From Marinobacter salarius (GTDB lineage Bacteria > Pseudomonadota > Gammaproteobacteria > Pseudomonadales > Oleiphilaceae), in the NCBI GenBank assembly GCA_000831005.1, contig CP007152.1, forward strand, positions 806,001 to 870,000: a stretch of 64,000 nt of DNA, given 5' to 3'. The notes under the pieces were generated by a model. It saw nothing but the letters and a program-made list of their open reading frames with translations, made no database searches and was not told where the DNA came from. Numbering within the stretch: the first letter of the stretch is position 1; each line of letters opens with the position of its first letter. Of this stretch, positions 55,383-64,000 are shown piece after piece. A program made the translations under genes and the position numbers.

Positions 55383-57201
55383 ATGCCGGTGTACAAGGCA
55401 CCCCTACGCGACATGAAGTTCCTGCTCAACGAGGTTTTCGACTACCCGGGGCACTACACACGATTGAAAACCGGTGAGAACGCCACTCCTGATATCGTCG
55501 ATGCGATACTCAACGAATGCGGCAAATTCTGCGAAGAAGTCTTGAGCCCGCTCTACCAGAGCGGCGACGAGGAAGGCTGCAAACTGGATAACGGCGAAGT
55601 CATCACCCCCAAAGGCTATCGTGAAGCCTATCAACAGTACGCGCAGGGCGGATGGCAGGGCCTGTCTGCACCGGAGGAGTACGGCGGGCAGGGACTGCCG
55701 GCCTCCATGGGCCTGTTCAAGCAGGAGATGATGGGTACCGCCAACTGGTCCTTCTCCATGTACCCGGGCCTGTCGATGGGCGCCATGAATACCATTTTTC
55801 TTCACGGTAGCGAAGACCAGAAACAAACCTACCTGGTGCCGCTGACCGAAGGCCGCTGGGGTGGCACCATGTGCCTCACCGAACCCCAGTGCGGGACCGA
55901 TCTGGGACAGGTGAAAACCAAAGCGGCCCCTCAGGAAGACGGCAGCTTCAAGCTCTCCGGTACCAAGATCTTCATTTCCTCCGGTGACCATGATCTGACC
56001 GAGAACATCGTTCACATTGTGCTCGCCCGTTTGCCGGATGCCCCGAAAGGCACCCGGGGCATCAGTCTGTTCATCGTGCCCAAGTTCCTGCCCGACGGGA
56101 ACGGTGGCGTTGGCGAAGCCAATGGCGTGACCTGTGGCAGCCTGGAAAAGAAAATGGGGATCAAGGCCTCAGCACCTGCGTGATGAACTTCGACGATGCC
56201 ACCGGTTTCCTGATCGGCCCGGAGAACGAAGGGTTGAACTGCATGTTCACCTTCATGAACACCGCGCGGATCGGCACTGCCATCCAGGGTGTCGGCCCGG
56301 CGGAACTGTCCTACCAGTGGCTCTGGATTACGCCAGGGAACGCCGCTCCATGCGCGCCCTGTCGGGTAAGAAAGAACCCGACCAGGTGGCCGACAGCCTG
56401 ATTCACCATGCCGATGTCCGCCGCATGTTGCTGACCCAGAAAGCTATCGCCGAGGGCGGGCGTGCCATGCTGTACTACGCCGCACGGCTGGCCGATCACA
56501 TGGTGGAAGGCCACACCGCTGGTGATGAGAAGAAAGCGGATGCTTACGATGACAGGCTGGGCTTTCTGACCCCCATTCTGAAAGGCTTCCTGACCGAGCT
56601 GGGCAACGAAGCCGCCAATCTGGGGGTACAGGTGTTTGGCGGCCACGGCTATATCCGCGAGCACGGCATGGAGCAGATTGTCCGCGACACCCGCATTGCC
56701 ACGCTCTATGAAGGGACCACCGGTATCCAGGCGCTGGACCTGCTGGGCCGCAAGGTGCTGCTGATGACTCAGGGCGGGGCGGTCAGGGAGTTCACCCTCA
56801 AGGTCGCCAATTTTGCCCGCAAGACCCTGACTGACAAACGGGTACGGCCTTTCTCGGTGGAGTTGCTCAAACTGACAGCGCAATGGAATGTGCTTACGGT
56901 GCGGCTGATGCTGGCCGCCCGCAAGGACCGCGATGTGGTGAGTTCCGCTGCCAACGACTTCCTGATGTACAGCGGTTACGTGACCATGGCCTACATGTGG
57001 GCAAGGATGGCGGCGGTCGCTTCAGAGAAACTGGACAAGAGTGGTGACGACTCGGAAGACTTCTACCGTGCCAAGCTGGCCACGGCAGAGTTCTACTATG
57101 AACGCCTGCTGCCCCGGGCGCAGGCTCACGCCACCGGCATGTTGAGCCCGACAAGAAGCCTGATGCAACTGGCGCCCGAGCACATGGCCTTCACCGACTG
57201 A
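55383..57201 (+). CDS. Acyl-CoA dehydrogenase, DmdC/FadE-like (frameshifted twice)
   Basis: FAD enzyme that introduces the alpha-beta double bond in an acyl-CoA. The N-terminus (PVYKAPLRDMKFLLNEVFDY), the FAD segment MCLTEPQCGTDLGQVKTKA and FISSGDHDLTENIVH, the middle LEKKMGIKASATCV and FIGPENEGLNCMF-like region, and a long C-terminal part with VFGGHGYIREHGMEQIVRD and LYEGTTGIQALDLLG fit the 600-residue group that includes methylmercaptopropionyl-CoA dehydrogenase. Breaks lie near 56172 and 56319; the second is repaired by one G (CAGTGG to CAGGTGG). Corrected length is about 606 residues. The substrate chain is not known. Confidence 0.92.
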
Positions 57202-57205
57202 AGCG

Positions 57206-57240
57206 AGTACGGCCTGTAGTACGAACTTACAGGCCGTACT
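57206..57240. terminator. Perfect 13 bp inverted repeat between convergent genes
   Basis: AGTACGGCCTGTA and its exact reverse complement flank a 9 nt loop. It starts 5 nt past the acyl-CoA dehydrogenase stop and overlaps the last codons and stop of the converging binding-protein gene. It likely ends both transcripts, though T-runs are short. Confidence 0.65.
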
Positions 57241-57976
57241 TGGTTTCGATGGCCTCAAACATGCCGGTTTCATGAACCTTTCGAAGCCCGGCGTTAAGCT
57301 TTTCGACCGTGGCGTCCGGCGTATCCAGGTTGATCGCCAGGAAAAGCTCGGTGTCGTTAAACGAGTAGACCGGATCCAGCCCCTCAACGTTCTGCTGGGA
57401 CGCAAAATAAGGGCCGGCCAATCGGTCTGCGATCCACAGGTCAATCTGGCCGAGCTCCAGGCGTTTCGGGTTGAGGTCATCGCTGTCCAGAGTGGACACC
57501 TCGTAGCCGCGCTCGAGCAGGTATTCGGTCATTACGTCATTGCGATAGCCGCCAAAACGCAGCCCCCTGGCGTCCTCAAGGTTATCAATCTGCAGGTTTG
57601 TACCCGCCGGCGCGAAAATGGTCCAAAGGTTCCGGGTCAGCGGGCCAACCCATTTGAAACGCGGCGCGCGGGACTCCGTGTAGGTGGTGCAGAAAATACC
57701 GTGGTTACGCTTGCTGAGTGCCCGGTTGTAACCGTAATCCCAATTGCGCAGCTTGATCACGTAATCCAGATCGGTGTTGTTCAGGATGGCCTTGACCATT
57801 TCCGTGCACAGACCATCAATGTTGGTGCCGTTATGCTCGAACGCCCGGCCGGTAGCGCTCATGTTGTACGGGGGGAAGTTTTCGGTATACAGATACAGCT
57901 TGTCTGAAGCCTGGGCGCTGGAAACACCCGTCATCAAGACGAGGGCAGCGAGTAAGAACACTGGCAGGTTCCGCAC
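57227..57976 (-). CDS. Periplasmic solute-binding protein, SBP_bac_3 family
   Basis: A 249-residue exported protein with signal peptide (residues 1-23, ending AQA). The fold start LYLYTENFPPYNMSATGRAFEHNG and the segment LRNWDYGYNRALSKRNHGIFCTTYTESR are typical of the polar-amino-acid-type or sensor-type binding-protein family. No ABC permease is nearby. It lies upstream of no transport gene, and the next gene on this strand is a GGDEF/EAL protein, so it may be a sensor component rather than a transporter part. The stop lies inside the hairpin. Confidence 0.87.
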   Translation of the reverse strand: MRNLPVFLLAALVLMTGVSSAQASDKLYLYTENFPPYNMSATGRAFEHNGTNIDGLCTEMVKAILNNTDLDYVIKLRNWDYGYNRALSKRNHGIFCTTYTESRAPRFKWVGPLTRNLWTIFAPAGTNLQIDNLEDARGLRFGGYRNDVMTEYLLERGYEVSTLDSDDLNPKRLELGQIDLWIADRLAGPYFASQQNVEGLDPVYSFNDTELFLAINLDTPDATVEKLNAGLRKVHETGMFEAIETKYGL

Positions 57977-58118
57977 GGTTTATCTCCTTGATATGCGTGG
58001 TCGCCATGAGCTGATGTCACGGTCTGTCATTCTCTGTGTCGCCGGAGTCTACCCCAGGTTTTCACGGTATTTGACAATAAAAATGTGTGTTTTCGTAATG
58101 GAATGAACCGGCATCTGC

Positions 58119-60488
58119 CTAGTCAGCAGACCCGGGGGCCGGCACCGGCATGCTGACGTACTCGCCCTGTGAAAAGTCGATCCCTAACTCCCTTACCTTT
58201 GCCTGAACCGGCTCGTTGTGGACAAATTCCGCCACCGTTTGAATGTCCAGACTGCGGGCGAACTGGACGATGCCACTGGTCACCAGGAACGCGGTTTGAT
58301 CTTCATGGAGGTTGCGAATCAGACTGCCATCAATCTTGATGAAGTCCACGTTCAGGCTCAGCAGGTGGGAAAAATTGGAGTAGCCAGTGCCGAAATCGTC
58401 GATGGCAATACGGCAGCCATAGGGTTTGACCTGTTCGATGAACGTGCGGATGTCGTCGTAGTTGGTAATACCATCGGATTCCAGGATCTCGAAGATAACG
58501 CGATCGCCAATGCCTGAGGTTTCGATGGCGGAGAGGATCTGAGCGACGGTCTCCGGCTCGGTGATGTCACCGTAGGAGAGGTTGATCGAAAACTCGTCGT
58601 CGCGCCCGGTAAAACAGGCAAAACATTTCTCGATCATCAGTTCGGTAATTCGCCGGTTCAGCCGCAGTTTGTTGGCGATGTCCATAAAGCGGCCAGCACT
58701 GATCACGCTGCCATCCGGCTCCACCATCCTCACCAGGCACTCGTACTTGGAGATACAGCCGCTCTGGTTATCCTGGATAGGCTGAAACCACGGCACCAGG
58801 CGATCATGGTCAATGGCTTCTTTCAGGCGATTGGCCCAGTACAGATTGTTTTCGTAGTTTTCCTCAACCCCTACGGCCGGGTCATACAACAGATGATGGC
58901 GTCCTGTTTCCCGGGCCTGTAATACCGCCACTTTTGCCTGGCTGACCAACTGATCGGCGGCATCTTCCGACTTCCGGTTATTGCGAAGCGCGATGCCGAT
59001 ACTGACATCCACCGTCAGGCGCTGTTCCTGCCAATACACCCGGTCGCCAGTAACCAGATGCCGGACCTGGACAGCAAGCTGGTGAGCCACTTCCGGCGCC
59101 ATTGCCGGTGCCAGGACAGCAAATTCGTCACCGGGAAGACGGTATACCCGAAAAATTTCGCGGTTATGATCGCGGCTGAACGCGGTCAATCGTGTGGCAA
59201 CCGCCAAAAGCACATGGTCGCCACAGACATTACCGAACAAGCTGTTGATCTGGTTGAAGCGGTCCAGATTGATGATCAGCAACGCGGCTGCCTGGCGGTT
59301 CTGGAGATCCCGCAACAAACGGACACGGTTCGGGAGACCGGTAAGGTCGTCGGTATAGGACGCCTGCAATTCACGAATCAGCTGGATAATCCGGTACAAC
59401 AGATACAGGCTCAGGATCAGCATCGCCGAGACGGTACCGACCAGAATCCGGTAATTGGTGCGCTCCATCGGCAGCAACACTGCATTGATCTCATTTCGCG
59501 GAACGCCGGCCCCGTACACCATGCCCCCAGCGGTGGCGGCATAGTAAAGCTCATAGTCTTCATTGCCCGCTGAGAGGCCTCGAGTGGTCAGTTCCCCGAC
59601 CTCGCCCAAGGACCGTGCTGAGTCAACATCAGCACCAAGATCCAGCGCCAGGATGGCATCAATCAGGGCCTGCTCCCTGCGGGTGTCTTTCCCCTGACTG
59701 AGGCTCGATAGATTGCGATTGTTGCGGTCATTCAGGAACGCGAAACTGTGTTGGGTGACGGTGATGCGACTGACAACATCAATGATCTGGTCCGCGCCCC
59801 AAGCAGTTGTCGCCATGCCCAGCAGGTTGCCGTCACGATCGTACATAGGACTGGCGAGCGTCAGCACCGCGCGTTCAGTATTGAGATCGAAATACACCGG
59901 CGACCAGTACACGTGTCCGGAATTGTCGGGATCGGCCGTCCACTCCTGTTCCAATGTGCGACCGAACCAGGGAGCGTTGCGATAGTGGTCAAAACGGGAT
60001 TCAGTATCCAGCCTTGTCAGTGTGTTGTCGTCGCTACCCTGCAAAAAGTAGGGCATATAGCTGGTGCCTGTTTCTGACAACACGCCCGGCTCAAACCAGA
60101 GCCCGGCACCCGCCGCTCCCTCGAAATCCTGCAAATGGGCGTTCAAGGTGTGCTCCAGGCTCCCACGCACTATAGACAGAGCACGACCGGACATCCCACT
60201 CTCGACCATCTCGTGGAAACTCTCACCAACGTTGGCGAGGGTAATGGTGTAGCTTGCCAAAGCGGATTGACGGGCATTGATGCGCGACAGTCCTGCACCC
60301 ACCACCTCATTGATCTGTTGCCTCCGAAGCTCGGAGAGGGCATCCCGTGAGTAACTGAGATTCAGGCTGGATAACAGAAACATTCCGACAACAAACACCA
60401 GCAATAACAAACCCAGCATCCACATGATGGATTGGCGTGAGGACGGGGTTTTCCGACGAGTCAGGCGGCTGGGAAGTATCCCCGGCAT
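58119..60488 (-). CDS. Membrane-bound c-di-GMP protein: dCache-like sensor, GGDEF (degenerate), EAL
   Basis: A 789-residue protein. Helix 1 (about residues 23-44), a periplasmic dCache-like sensor (about 45-340), helix 2 (about 350-372), then a GGDEF domain starting YTDDLTGLPNRVRLL and an EAL domain. The GGDEF motif reads PGDEF, so diguanylate cyclase activity is doubtful and GTP binding is more likely. The EAL motif reads ECL, but downstream residues are kept (NLSYGDI, FEILESDG, IDDFGTGYSNFSHLL, FIKIDGSLI), so phosphodiesterase activity is plausible. It ends in a Pro-rich tail. It sits 24 nt after a Sel1 lipoprotein gene. Confidence 0.9.
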   Translation of the reverse strand: MPGILPSRLTRRKTPSSRQSIMWMLGLLLLVFVVGMFLLSSLNLSYSRDALSELRRQQINEVVGAGLSRINARQSALASYTITLANVGESFHEMVESGMSGRALSIVRGSLEHTLNAHLQDFEGAAGAGLWFEPGVLSETGTSYMPYFLQGSDDNTLTRLDTESRFDHYRNAPWFGRTLEQEWTADPDNSGHVYWSPVYFDLNTERAVLTLASPMYDRDGNLLGMATTAWGADQIIDVVSRITVTQHSFAFLNDRNNRNLSSLSQGKDTRREQALIDAILALDLGADVDSARSLGEVGELTTRGLSAGNEDYELYYAATAGGMVYGAGVPRNEINAVLLPMERTNYRILVGTVSAMLILSLYLLYRIIQLIRELQASYTDDLTGLPNRVRLLRDLQNRQAAALLIINLDRFNQINSLFGNVCGDHVLLAVATRLTAFSRDHNREIFRVYRLPGDEFAVLAPAMAPEVAHQLAVQVRHLVTGDRVYWQEQRLTVDVSIGIALRNNRKSEDAADQLVSQAKVAVLQARETGRHHLLYDPAVGVEENYENNLYWANRLKEAIDHDRLVPWFQPIQDNQSGCISKYECLVRMVEPDGSVISAGRFMDIANKLRLNRRITELMIEKCFACFTGRDDEFSINLSYGDITEPETVAQILSAIETSGIGDRVIFEILESDGITNYDDIRTFIEQVKPYGCRIAIDDFGTGYSNFSHLLSLNVDFIKIDGSLIRNLHEDQTAFLVTSGIVQFARSLDIQTVAEFVHNEPVQAKVRELGIDFSQGEYVSMPVPAPGSAD

Positions 60489-60511
60489 TACGGATATCCT
60501 CGGGCAGTGAG

Positions 60512-61357
60512 TCAGGTGTCTCCGGCAGGGAGGTCTTCCAGATGCCGGTCCAGCGCTGCCTGTGCTTGCTTGTGGCCCCGCTTGGCAGCCTCAGTGTACC
60601 AATAAACGGCCTGATCCATATCCTGCCCGACACCACGTCCGGTGGCGTACATCTGGCCCAACAGAAATGCGGCTTCGCCAGAGGCAGGCGCCGCCTTTTC
60701 GGCCCATACCCGTGCACTGGCGTAGTCTTCAAAGGCATGGAAAATAATGGCCATATTGGACTGCGCGCGCACGTCGCCGTTGTCAGCCGGACCCTGGCAG
60801 GCCTCTCTGGCTTCACTGTAATTGCGAATGGCCATCAACAGGTAGCAGTCACTCAGGGCCTGGTCGGAAACGCCGCTTTCATCGGCAACGTCTACCGTGG
60901 CTGGCTCCGGCTCAGCACGAGGTTCGGGTTCCGGTGTCGACGGCTGCCGCTTCACCCGCTCCGCAAAGGCGGCAACCTGGTCCGGGCATGAGTAACTGTA
61001 GCCGGCTTGATAGCGCTGAAGCATCGCGTTAGTAGCCGGCTCATTGGCGTACTCTTCTGCAATGGCTTCACAACGCAGATCCCTTTCCCGTTCCACGTTA
61101 TGTAGTACGGAAGCGCGGGATGGATCGTCGCGGTGCTCCGCAAGGTATTCCGTCAGCGGGTCGATGTACGGCTGGTCAAACAACGCCCGCTGTTCCCGTT
61201 GGTAGGAATTCGGCGTTTGCGGGTTAACGATCTTCTTCATCACCTGCCCGGTTCGTTCCAGCAAATCCGACGACGCCTTGGACAAGCGATCACCGTCGAC
61301 GCTTGCGCATCCGCTTAGAAAGAGCAAAATCAGAAGACAGGAATACGGACGATACAT
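60512..61357 (-). CDS. Lipoprotein with C-terminal Sel1 repeats
   Basis: A 281-residue lipoprotein, signal peptide and lipobox LFLSGCASVDG. The N-terminal half is helical with four Cys (in RCEAI, SCPDQ, DCYLL and EACQG). A Pro/Glu linker at about 135-155 precedes helical repeats, with the clear Sel1 pattern AAFLLGQMYATGRGVGQDMDQAVYWYTEAAKRGH. Sel1 proteins act as scaffolds in envelope complexes. Cotranscription with the c-di-GMP gene suggests a shared signalling role, which is inference from context. Confidence 0.83.
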   Translation of the reverse strand: MYRPYSCLLILLFLSGCASVDGDRLSKASSDLLERTGQVMKKIVNPQTPNSYQREQRALFDQPYIDPLTEYLAEHRDDPSRASVLHNVERERDLRCEAIAEEYANEPATNAMLQRYQAGYSYSCPDQVAAFAERVKRQPSTPEPEPRAEPEPATVDVADESGVSDQALSDCYLLMAIRNYSEAREACQGPADNGDVRAQSNMAIIFHAFEDYASARVWAEKAAPASGEAAFLLGQMYATGRGVGQDMDQAVYWYTEAAKRGHKQAQAALDRHLEDLPAGDT

Positions 61358-61442
61358 CTACACTCACTAGCCGTTTTCAGCAGTCGATGAAGCGACTAGT
61401 TTTACACGGAAGAAGGCAGGTTCAAACCGTTTCTTTTGAGGC

Positions 61443-62813
61443 TTATTTGCCGATGCAAAAACTGCTGAAGATTTTCCCCAGTAAGTCATCAGGTGTCATT
61501 ACACCAGTGATTTCCCCCAGAGAATCCTGGGCAGCACGAAGGTCCTCTGCCAACAGTTCACCGGCTCCATAGCCCTGTAACTGGTCCTCGCCCTGCAGCA
61601 GGGAAACGCGGGCCCGCTCAAGGGCATCCAGGTGACGACGCCGGGCGATAAAGCCGCCTTCGGTGGTACTGGCAAATCCCATGCACTGCTTCAGATGATC
61701 GCGCAGCACTTCCAGACCGTCCGCTGACTTTGCCGCAATGCGCACCACCGGCGCGGCACTGGCGTCCAGTTGCTCGATGCCCGCTGGTTCGCCAGTCAGG
61801 TCCACCTTGTTGCGGATGACGGTCAGGGGCGCGCCGGGTGGTAACTGGTCGATAAAGTCTGGCCACAGTTGATGGGGTTCGGTTTCCGGTGTGGTGGTGG
61901 CATCTACCATCAATAATATACGGTCGGCCTGACGAATCTCGTCCCAGGCCCTGGCAATCCCGATCTGTTCCACTTCGTCGGGGCTGTCCCGCAGGCCGGC
62001 GGTATCGATGATGTGCAGGGGCATGCCATCAATGTGGATGTGTTCGCGCAACACATCCCGGGTGGTGCCTTCAACTGCGGTCACAATGGCCGCCTCCCGT
62101 CCCGCCAGGGCATTGAGCAGGCTGGACTTGCCAGCGTTCGGACGCCCGGCAATCACCACCTTCATACCATCTCTTAGAATGGTGCCTTGCTGGGCTTCCT
62201 CAAGGATAACATCCAGGTCCTGGATAATGAGCTGCAGGTCGTTCGCCACTTTGCCGTCAGCCAGAAAATCGATTTCCTCTTCCGGGAAATCGATCGCAGC
62301 CTCGACATATATCCGTAGGTGGGTAACAGCCTCAACCAGGGCGTCAATTCTGCGGGAGAATACGCCTTGCAGGGAACGCACCGCACAGCGCGCTGCCTGC
62401 TCCGAACTGCTTTCAATCAGGTCGGCGATAGCCTCGGCCTGGGTCAAGTCCAGTTTGTCGTTCAGGAAAGCCCGTTCTGAAAATTCTCCGGGCCGGGCCA
62501 GGCGAGCCCCAAGTTCGCACACCGTTCTCAACAGCAGGTCCAGAATAACGGTGCCACCGTGGCCCTGGAGCTCAAACACATCCTCGCCGGTAAACGAATG
62601 GGGATTGGGAAAATACAGCCCGATACCTTCGTCGATCAGTTCCCCCCGAGTGTCCAGGAACGGCCCATAGTGTGCGTAACGCGGCCTGGGCTCGAACCCC
62701 AGCATCTGGCGCGCAATGGCCGTTGCCTGCGGGCCAGATACCCGAACAATACCCACCCCGGACTGGCCCGGGGCCGTGGCAATTGCTGCTATGGTATCGG
62801 TGGCATAAAACAT
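61443..62813 (-). CDS. mnmE: tRNA modification GTPase MnmE
   Basis: Works with MnmG on U34 of tRNA. It starts [27 protein letters not shown], has the G1 motif [12 protein letters not shown], the switch [16 protein letters not shown] and the C-terminal Cys motif in SFCIGK. 456 residues, intact. ATG 62813 is chosen; a longer open frame upstream reads through the heptamer repeats and is rejected. Confidence 0.97.
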   Translation of the reverse strand: MFYATDTIAAIATAPGQSGVGIVRVSGPQATAIARQMLGFEPRPRYAHYGPFLDTRGELIDEGIGLYFPNPHSFTGEDVFELQGHGGTVILDLLLRTVCELGARLARPGEFSERAFLNDKLDLTQAEAIADLIESSSEQAARCAVRSLQGVFSRRIDALVEAVTHLRIYVEAAIDFPEEEIDFLADGKVANDLQLIIQDLDVILEEAQQGTILRDGMKVVIAGRPNAGKSSLLNALAGREAAIVTAVEGTTRDVLREHIHIDGMPLHIIDTAGLRDSPDEVEQIGIARAWDEIRQADRILLMVDATTTPETEPHQLWPDFIDQLPPGAPLTVIRNKVDLTGEPAGIEQLDASAAPVVRIAAKSADGLEVLRDHLKQCMGFASTTEGGFIARRRHLDALERARVSLLQGEDQLQGYGAGELLAEDLRAAQDSLGEITGVMTPDDLLGKIFSSFCIGK

Positions 62814-62820
62814 CGTTACT

Positions 62821-62853
62821 TTCCCCTTCCCCTTGCCCCTTGCCCCTTGCCCC
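62821..62853 (-). repeat. Tandem GGGGCAA / GGGGAA repeats in the mnmE leader
   Basis: On the plus strand: two TTCCCC hexamers followed by three TTGCCCC heptamers, then TTGGGG. Read on the mnmE strand these are purine-rich GGGGAA units that end about 7 nt before the start codon and so contain the ribosome-binding sequence. Such repeats can change length by slippage. Confidence 0.75.
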
Positions 62854-62873
62854 TTGGGGCCCCTGAAATAACA

Positions 62874-62894
62874 GAGGCTCCCAAAAGGAGCCTC
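62874..62894 (-). terminator. Hairpin between yidC and mnmE
   Basis: GAGGCTCC and GGAGCCTC form an 8 bp stem with a 5 nt loop. It lies about 30 nt downstream of the yidC stop and is read into TGTTATTT on the minus strand, a weak T-tract. It probably limits read-through into mnmE. Confidence 0.5.
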
Positions 62895-62923
62895 CGCAAT
62901 CACTGGAACCGTTGGATGACCGG

Positions 62924-64000
62924 TCAGCTCTTCTTGGCCGCAACTTCTGCTTCAATCTTGCGGGTAATGTACCACTGCTGGCTGATGGACAGGATGTTGT
63001 TGACCAACCAGTACAGAACCAGACCTGCCGGGAACCAGAGGAAGAACACGGTAAAGATCAGCGGCATCAGCTTCATAATCTTCGCCTGCATCGGGTCCGG
63101 TGGTGTCGGGTTCAGACTCATCTGCAACATCATGCTGGCACCCATCAGGATGGGCAGGATGAAATAGGGTCCATGACCGACAGATCCTGGATCCACAGCA
63201 TGAAGGGAGCATGTCTTAACTGGACACTTTCAAACAGCACCCAGTACAGGGATATAAAGACCGGCATCTGTACCAGTATCGGCAGGCAGCCACCCAACGG
63301 GTTTATCTTCTCCCGTTTGTACAACGCCATCATTTCCTGGGACATGCGCTGGCGATCGTCGCCATACAGTTCTTTCAACCGTGTCAGCTGGGGAGCTACC
63401 GCACGCATTCTTGCCATGGAACGGTAACTGGTCGCCGACAGTTTGAAGAACACCGCCTTGACCAGGACTGTCAGCAGGATGATAGCCACACCCCAGTTGC
63501 CAACCAGCCCGTGGAACCAGTCGAGAATAATGAACAATGGCAGGGCAATGAAGAACAGGAAGCCGAAATCAACCGTCCGGTCGAGGTTCGGGGCAACGTT
63601 CTCAAGGCGCTCAATGATCTTGGGACCGACATAGGCCTTGGCGGACACTTCGCTGGTTTGACCCGGCTCCACGACGGTCGCGGGATACACAAAGCCCATG
63701 ACATAGAGCGGGCCACGACGAGTGGACTGGAACTGGGCCGGCTGATCACGTTCGGGCACCCAGGCCGCCAGGAAGTAATGCTGGAGGAAGGCCAACCAGC
63801 CATTGGTCACTGATTGGTTGATCGGGTTCTCGGAGAGATCGTCAAAATCGAACTTCTCGTAAGGATCTTCTGGCGAACTGACCACCATGCCCAGGAAAGC
63901 ACGTATGCCCAGGCTGTTCTGGGCGGTTGGGTCCGGTGCCTGATCACGGACAATCTTGCCCGTCATGTTTGCCTGCCAGACGCTATCGGACTGGTTGTTG
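62924..64000 (-). CDS. yidC: Membrane protein insertase YidC (5' end outside window; frameshifted once)
   Basis: Inserts membrane proteins, including ATP synthase c subunit, with or without Sec. Visible are the end of the periplasmic P1 domain ([20 protein letters not shown]), the first core helix ([21 protein letters not shown]), the C1 loop ([24 protein letters not shown]), [18 protein letters not shown], and the last helices ([20 protein letters not shown]). The frame continues past 63966 to the window edge, so the true start is outside. A break near 63169 is repaired by one base, giving [17 protein letters not shown]. In relatives this gene is followed by mnmE, as here. Confidence 0.95.

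Overview
The window is a stretch of chromosome from a marine gammaproteobacterium. Gene content and order (tyrS, erpA, anmK and argC together; mnmG-rsmG-parA-parB-atpIBEFHAGDC-glmU-glmS; mnmE and yidC) resemble Marinobacter and related Alteromonadales/Pseudomonadales. The genus is inferred from protein resemblance and synteny, not from a search.

Layout. 1-7.2 kb: 3' part of mrcB (PBP1b), a TPR lipoprotein, a DUF4382 lipoprotein, an ECF sigma factor with a zinc-finger anti-sigma factor, and a TPR/outer-membrane-barrel gene. 7.3-13.5 kb: a secreted lipase, then hemL, thiE, thiD, hemJ and a CLC chloride channel, all on the minus strand. 13.6-20.4 kb: argC, a DUF6776 protein, a bactofilin and erpA (plus), anmK and an M23 peptidase (minus), and tyrS (plus). 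tyrS is followed by a strong promoter of rRNA-operon type that leads into no rRNA gene. 20.5-29.5 kb: a catabolic gene cluster with a TRAP transporter, two Fe(II)/2-oxoglutarate dioxygenases, an SDR, a GldA-like dehydrogenase, a cupin dioxygenase and an IclR regulator. Three near-identical palindromes lie about 75-85 bp upstream of its three minus-strand transcription units and suggest one regulon. 29.5-34.8 kb: an IS-like remnant followed by a Tn7-like tnsA-tnsB-tnsC operon. Its right end has three TnsB-site-like repeats at exact 20 bp spacing and stops 24 bp past the glmS stop codon, the classical attTn7 position. tnsD appears to be cut off after about three codons by the IS-like sequence, and no left end was found. 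34.8-49.9 kb: glmS, glmU, the complete F1Fo ATP synthase operon, parB, parA, rsmG and mnmG. 49.9-50.3 kb: an AT-rich, DnaA-box-bearing, origin-like region. 50.3-64 kb: an RND efflux pair, a DUF3833 lipoprotein, an acyl-CoA dehydrogenase, a periplasmic binding protein, a GGDEF/EAL protein, a Sel1 lipoprotein, mnmE and the 3' part of yidC.

Sequence quality. Around 20 genes, including essential ones (atpD, atpG, atpE, tyrS, glmU, hemL, yidC), are broken by one or more apparent frameshifts. Most are repaired by restoring one base, usually a G or C in a short run. I read these as sequence errors rather than decay, and I annotate such genes over their full span as CDS with the break noted. atpE is visible only after this correction.

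How the genes work together. The cluster looks built to import an organic anion by TRAP and process it oxidatively under IclR control. Whether it is cargo of the Tn7-like element cannot be proven here, because the left end is not visible.
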